Of a stretch of DNA of 7,567 nt, positions 5,411-7,567 are shown one piece after another. Origin of the DNA: Bacteroidales bacterium UBA6346 (GTDB taxonomy: Bacteria; Bacteroidota; Bacteroidia; Bacteroidales; UBA932); assembly GCA_002438905.1 (NCBI GenBank), contig DJSA01000081.1:6842-14408 (forward strand). Reading direction: 5' to 3'. Position 1 is the first letter of the stretch, and each line of letters begins with the position of its first letter. The translations under genes and the position numbers were made by a program. The notes beneath the pieces are model-generated. The model made no database searches. It saw only the letters and a list, made by a program, of their open reading frames with translations, and had not been told where the DNA came from.

Positions 5411-6976
5411 ATGAACAAATTTTTTACTGACGACATTATATGCGCCCCGGCGACGGTTCCGGGAACGGGGGCAATTTCAATCGTAAGGGTGAGCGGCAAT
5501 GGATGTATTGAGCTGGTGGACAGGATACTATCCCTAAAAAAAGGCAAGTTATCTGAAGCCTTGGGCTACACATTGCATTATGGTACGGTATTTTACACTC
5601 CTGAAGACGAGAACCCAGCAAGGCGTGGCGATGCCGGCGTATTGTCGGCAGCCGGTATGAATGCAGTGAGCGTGGATTGCCGCGAAAAGGAGGAGGAACG
5701 CCCAGCGGAAGTGTTGGACGATGTGATTGTCAGCGTTTTCCGGGCGCCGCATTCCTACACGGGAGAGGATGCGCTGGAGATTTCATGCCATGCATCGAAA
5801 TTTATTGTGTCAGAATTGCTTCGCCTTCTTGTTGCCGCAGGCTGCCGACTTGCCGGCCCGGGAGAATTCACACAGAGGGCTTTTCTGAACGGGAAGATGG
5901 ACCTTGCCCAAGCTGAGGCGGTAGCCGATGTCATAGCATCGTCTTCGGAAGCATCCCACAGAATCGCAATGTCCCAGATGAAGGGAGGATTCTCAAAGGA
6001 ATTGGTGACCATGCGCTCCGAGATGCTTGAACTGGCGACCCTCATGGAACTTGAACTTGACTTCAGCGAGGAGGACGTCGAATTTGCGGACAGGACAAGG
6101 CTGACGGGACTTGTCGACAAGACAACGGAACACATCAGGCGACTGATGGATTCGTTCCGTCTTGGGAACGCCATACGCAACGGAGTCCCGACAGTCATTG
6201 TTGGGGCGACCAACGCCGGGAAGAGCACTCTCCTCAACGCCCTTCTCGGTGAGGAACGCGCCATTGTTTCGGACATCGATGGCACGACCCGCGACACCAT
6301 AGAAGAAACCCTCAACATCGGTGGCATTCTCTTCCGCTTCATCGACACCGCCGGACTTCGCGAATCCACGGACGAAATCGAGCGCATCGGCATCGAACGT
6401 TCCTACCGCAAGCTCGCCGAAGCCATGGTCGTCATTGTGATGCTTGACGCGACAAAGACGGACGGCATGCTTTCCGCAGAATTTTCCGCTCTTCTTCCGC
6501 TGGTTGATTTCCGCCAGCAGAAATTGTTTGTCGTCCTAAACAAAATTGACGCGATTTCCCCTGACGACTGCTTTAACAAAAATGTTATTATCGAAAACAC
6601 TTATGTTTCATACCTTGAGGGCTCGAATGATGATGACAGTACAGCAGAGACTCCAGAATTGAACCTCTTCCAGATTTCCGCCAAGTCAGGAAGAGGTCTT
6701 TCCGAGCTCAAAAGCGCACTCGCCGATTCGCAGAAGAGCCAAAATGGAGCATCTTCGGAGCAGACCCTTGTGACAAACCTGCGCCACTACCAGGCCCTCG
6801 CCTCCACCTCCGAAGCCCTCGCCCGCGTCCGCCTCGGCCTGGCCGACTCCGTCCCCACAGACCTGCTTGTCCAGGACCTGCGGGAAGGCATTGATGCCCT
6901 TGGAGAGATCGTCGGCGTCATCAGCAGCCAGGAGGTACTCAACACCGTGTTCAGCCGGTTCTGCGTGGGTAAATAA
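5411..6976 (+). CDS. mnmE: tRNA uridine-5-carboxymethylaminomethyl(34) synthesis GTPase MnmE
   Basis: Potassium-dependent GTPase that works with MnmG to install carboxymethylaminomethyl groups on wobble U34 of certain tRNAs. The protein has 521 residues from the chosen start. The N-terminal folate-binding domain begins DDIICAPATVPGTGAISIVRVSG and contains FRAPHSYTGEDALEISCH and GPGEFTQRAFLNGKMDLAQAEAVADVI. The central G domain has G1 GATNAGKST (265-273), G2 TTRDT (292-296), G3 DTAGLRES (312-319) and G4 NKID (377-380), with ISAKSG as G5. The C-terminus is FCVGK with the conserved catalytic-region Cys. It is longer than the usual 450-460 residues because of an insert of about 30 residues near 67-100 and another of about 20 in the G domain near 397-416. 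The ORF is open from an ATG at 5369, but those 14 extra residues do not look like the family, so I start at 5411. The last codons are repeated after the stop. Confidence 0.96.
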   Translation: MNKFFTDDIICAPATVPGTGAISIVRVSGNGCIELVDRILSLKKGKLSEALGYTLHYGTVFYTPEDENPARRGDAGVLSAAGMNAVSVDCREKEEERPAEVLDDVIVSVFRAPHSYTGEDALEISCHASKFIVSELLRLLVAAGCRLAGPGEFTQRAFLNGKMDLAQAEAVADVIASSSEASHRIAMSQMKGGFSKELVTMRSEMLELATLMELELDFSEEDVEFADRTRLTGLVDKTTEHIRRLMDSFRLGNAIRNGVPTVIVGATNAGKSTLLNALLGEERAIVSDIDGTTRDTIEETLNIGGILFRFIDTAGLRESTDEIERIGIERSYRKLAEAMVVIVMLDATKTDGMLSAEFSALLPLVDFRQQKLFVVLNKIDAISPDDCFNKNVIIENTYVSYLEGSNDDDSTAETPELNLFQISAKSGRGLSELKSALADSQKSQNGASSEQTLVTNLRHYQALASTSEALARVRLGLADSVPTDLLVQDLREGIDALGEIVGVISSQEVLNTVFSRFCVGK

Positions 6977-7003
6977 ATATTCTGCGTCGGCAAATAATAA
7001 ATA
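6959..7003 (+). repeat. Tandem repeat of the mnmE 3' end across the stop codon
   Basis: The final codons TTC TGC GTG GGT AAA TAA ATA (6959-6979) are followed at once by TTC TGC GTC GGC AAA TAA TAA ATA (6980-7003). The period is 21 bp, or seven codons, so the copy stays in the mnmE frame and would again read FCVGK-stop. The two base differences are both silent third positions, and the second copy has one extra TAA. It is probably a slippage duplication; the copy lies after the stop and is not expected to be translated. Confidence 0.85.
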
Positions 7004-7015
7004 TTCTATTTTAAT

Positions 7016-7030
7016 CGCAATGTCATTGCG
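7016..7030. promoter_or_regulatory. Perfect 15-bp palindrome, possible operator
   Basis: CGCAATG-T-CATTGCG has seven complementary bases each side of one central base. No T-run follows, so it does not look like an intrinsic terminator for mnmE. It covers the suggested -33 position of the promoter for the lipoprotein gene, as a repressor operator could. Function is inferred only from symmetry and position. Confidence 0.35.
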
Positions 7031-7055
7031 GATTCTTAAACTGGATGTATCTTTA
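7025..7055 (+). promoter_or_regulatory. Weak candidate promoter for the lipoprotein gene
   Basis: ATTG (7025-7028), a 19-bp spacer and TATCTTTA (7048-7055) match TTTG-N19-21-TAnnTTTG with one mismatch in each element. Transcription would start near 7062, about 50 nt before the lipoprotein ATG. It is the best-spaced match I found in the 137-bp gap. Confidence 0.3.
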
Positions 7056-7113
7056 CGCCGAATTTGGGTTGCGCACACTTTTTGATGCACCGCAAACCCT
7101 AAAAAGCATCTGT

Positions 7114-7567
7114 ATGAAACATCACGGAATATTCGGAGCGGTCATCTGCTCCATACTCGCAATGACAACATTATCCTGCGATAAGACAGAGAAAATTGAG
7201 CGGTTTCCCGAAGGCACCTCGATGCTCAAGATGATGAACGAGGACAATGGAAGTACCACCATCGGGAACTCAAACGTCTATATCAATTCCTCCGGGAACT
7301 TCAAGAGCGGCTCGCTTCCGATTCTCGACTGCGGAAAGAAAGACGGAATCGGAGATATCGGACTGCCGGACTTTACGAATATGGCTCTGGAGGTCGCCGT
7401 GACGTTGGGGCACGGATATGTCATCTGCGGCTCCGAATGCGTGGTGGACTTTCCTTCCAGGAAGAAGGCAATCCGTGAGGATGCGCTGATGTACAGGGTT
7501 TACGCAGACTCGTGGATAACGGACGACAAGGGCAATACCATCGGAGCCAATGTGTATTTCCTTCTCG
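7114..7567 (+). CDS. Putative secreted lipoprotein, N-terminal part (runs off right edge)
   Basis: 151 codons are visible, and the frame is open to the window edge. The N-terminus MKHHGIFGAVICSILAMTTLSC is a lipoprotein signal peptide: basic start, hydrophobic core, and a lipobox ending at Cys22, where lipidation would occur. The mature protein begins CDKTEKIERFPEG and continues with MLKMMNEDNGSTTIGNSNVY, then NSSGNFKSGSLPILDCGKKDG, LEVAVTLGHGYVICG and a VYADSWI segment. It is mostly beta-strand-like, with no transmembrane helix after the signal. The block around MMNEDNG...GNSNVYI...NF resembles, from memory, Bacteroidetes lipoproteins of the DUF5036 type; I cannot confirm this and would not assign a function. 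It is likely anchored in the outer membrane or facing the periplasm. The start has no clear Shine-Dalgarno, only A-rich sequence (CCTAAAAAG) upstream. It is separated from mnmE by 137 bp and probably has its own promoter. Confidence 0.8.
   Translation, partial: MKHHGIFGAVICSILAMTTLSCDKTEKIERFPEGTSMLKMMNEDNGSTTIGNSNVYINSSGNFKSGSLPILDCGKKDGIGDIGLPDFTNMALEVAVTLGHGYVICGSECVVDFPSRKKAIREDALMYRVYADSWITDDKGNTIGANVYFLL

Noticed and set aside
5755..6393. 212-codon minus-strand open frame inside mnmE
   Set aside because: Serine-rich low-complexity translation antisense to conserved MnmE domains.
6974..7000. Stop-codon readthrough or recoding to extend MnmE into the second FCVGK
   Set aside because: TAA is the least commonly recoded stop and there is no recoding structure visible. 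Readthrough would add only a few residues, so duplication is the simpler explanation.
7016..7030. Intrinsic terminator after mnmE
   Set aside because: The stem is perfect but the loop would be too small without opening pairs, and no T-run follows (GATTCTTAAAC).

Overview
The window looks like a stretch of Bacteroidales chromosome. Four things point there: a UpxY-type NusG-like antiterminator at the head of a polysaccharide locus, promoter elements of the Bacteroidetes form TTTG-N19-21-TAnnTTTG, translation starts mostly without strong Shine-Dalgarno sequences, and a Bacteroidetes-style short lipoprotein. I see no insertion sequences, tRNA or rRNA genes, CRISPR arrays or phage genes. Almost the whole window is coding.

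Layout. From about 5250 leftward the genes run on the minus strand. A metabolic/housekeeping run comes first: pyruvate kinase (pyk), a HAD phosphatase overlapping it by 8 bp, and DNA topoisomerase III (topB) overlapping the phosphatase by 4 bp. This is very likely one translationally coupled operon. Directly after the topB stop codon sits a well-formed Bacteroidetes promoter that starts a second leftward unit: a leader of about 160 nt containing a 36-codon small ORF, then upxY, then ugd (UDP-glucose 6-dehydrogenase, running off the left edge). This second unit is probably the first part of a capsular or exopolysaccharide locus. UpxY would let RNA polymerase run through a long operon, and Ugd would supply UDP-glucuronate for glycan synthesis.

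To the right, mnmE (tRNA wobble-uridine modification GTPase) is divergent from pyk. It is followed by a 137-bp gap and the 5' part of a secreted lipoprotein gene that runs off the right edge.

The least ordinary features are small. One is the candidate leader peptide overlapping the upxY start, with an internal 18-bp tandem repeat that keeps its reading frame. Another is an in-frame repeat of the MnmE C-terminal codons (FCVGK-stop) directly after the mnmE stop, differing only at third codon positions. A third is a perfect 15-bp palindrome in the promoter region of the lipoprotein gene. I did not find evidence of a large undescribed system.
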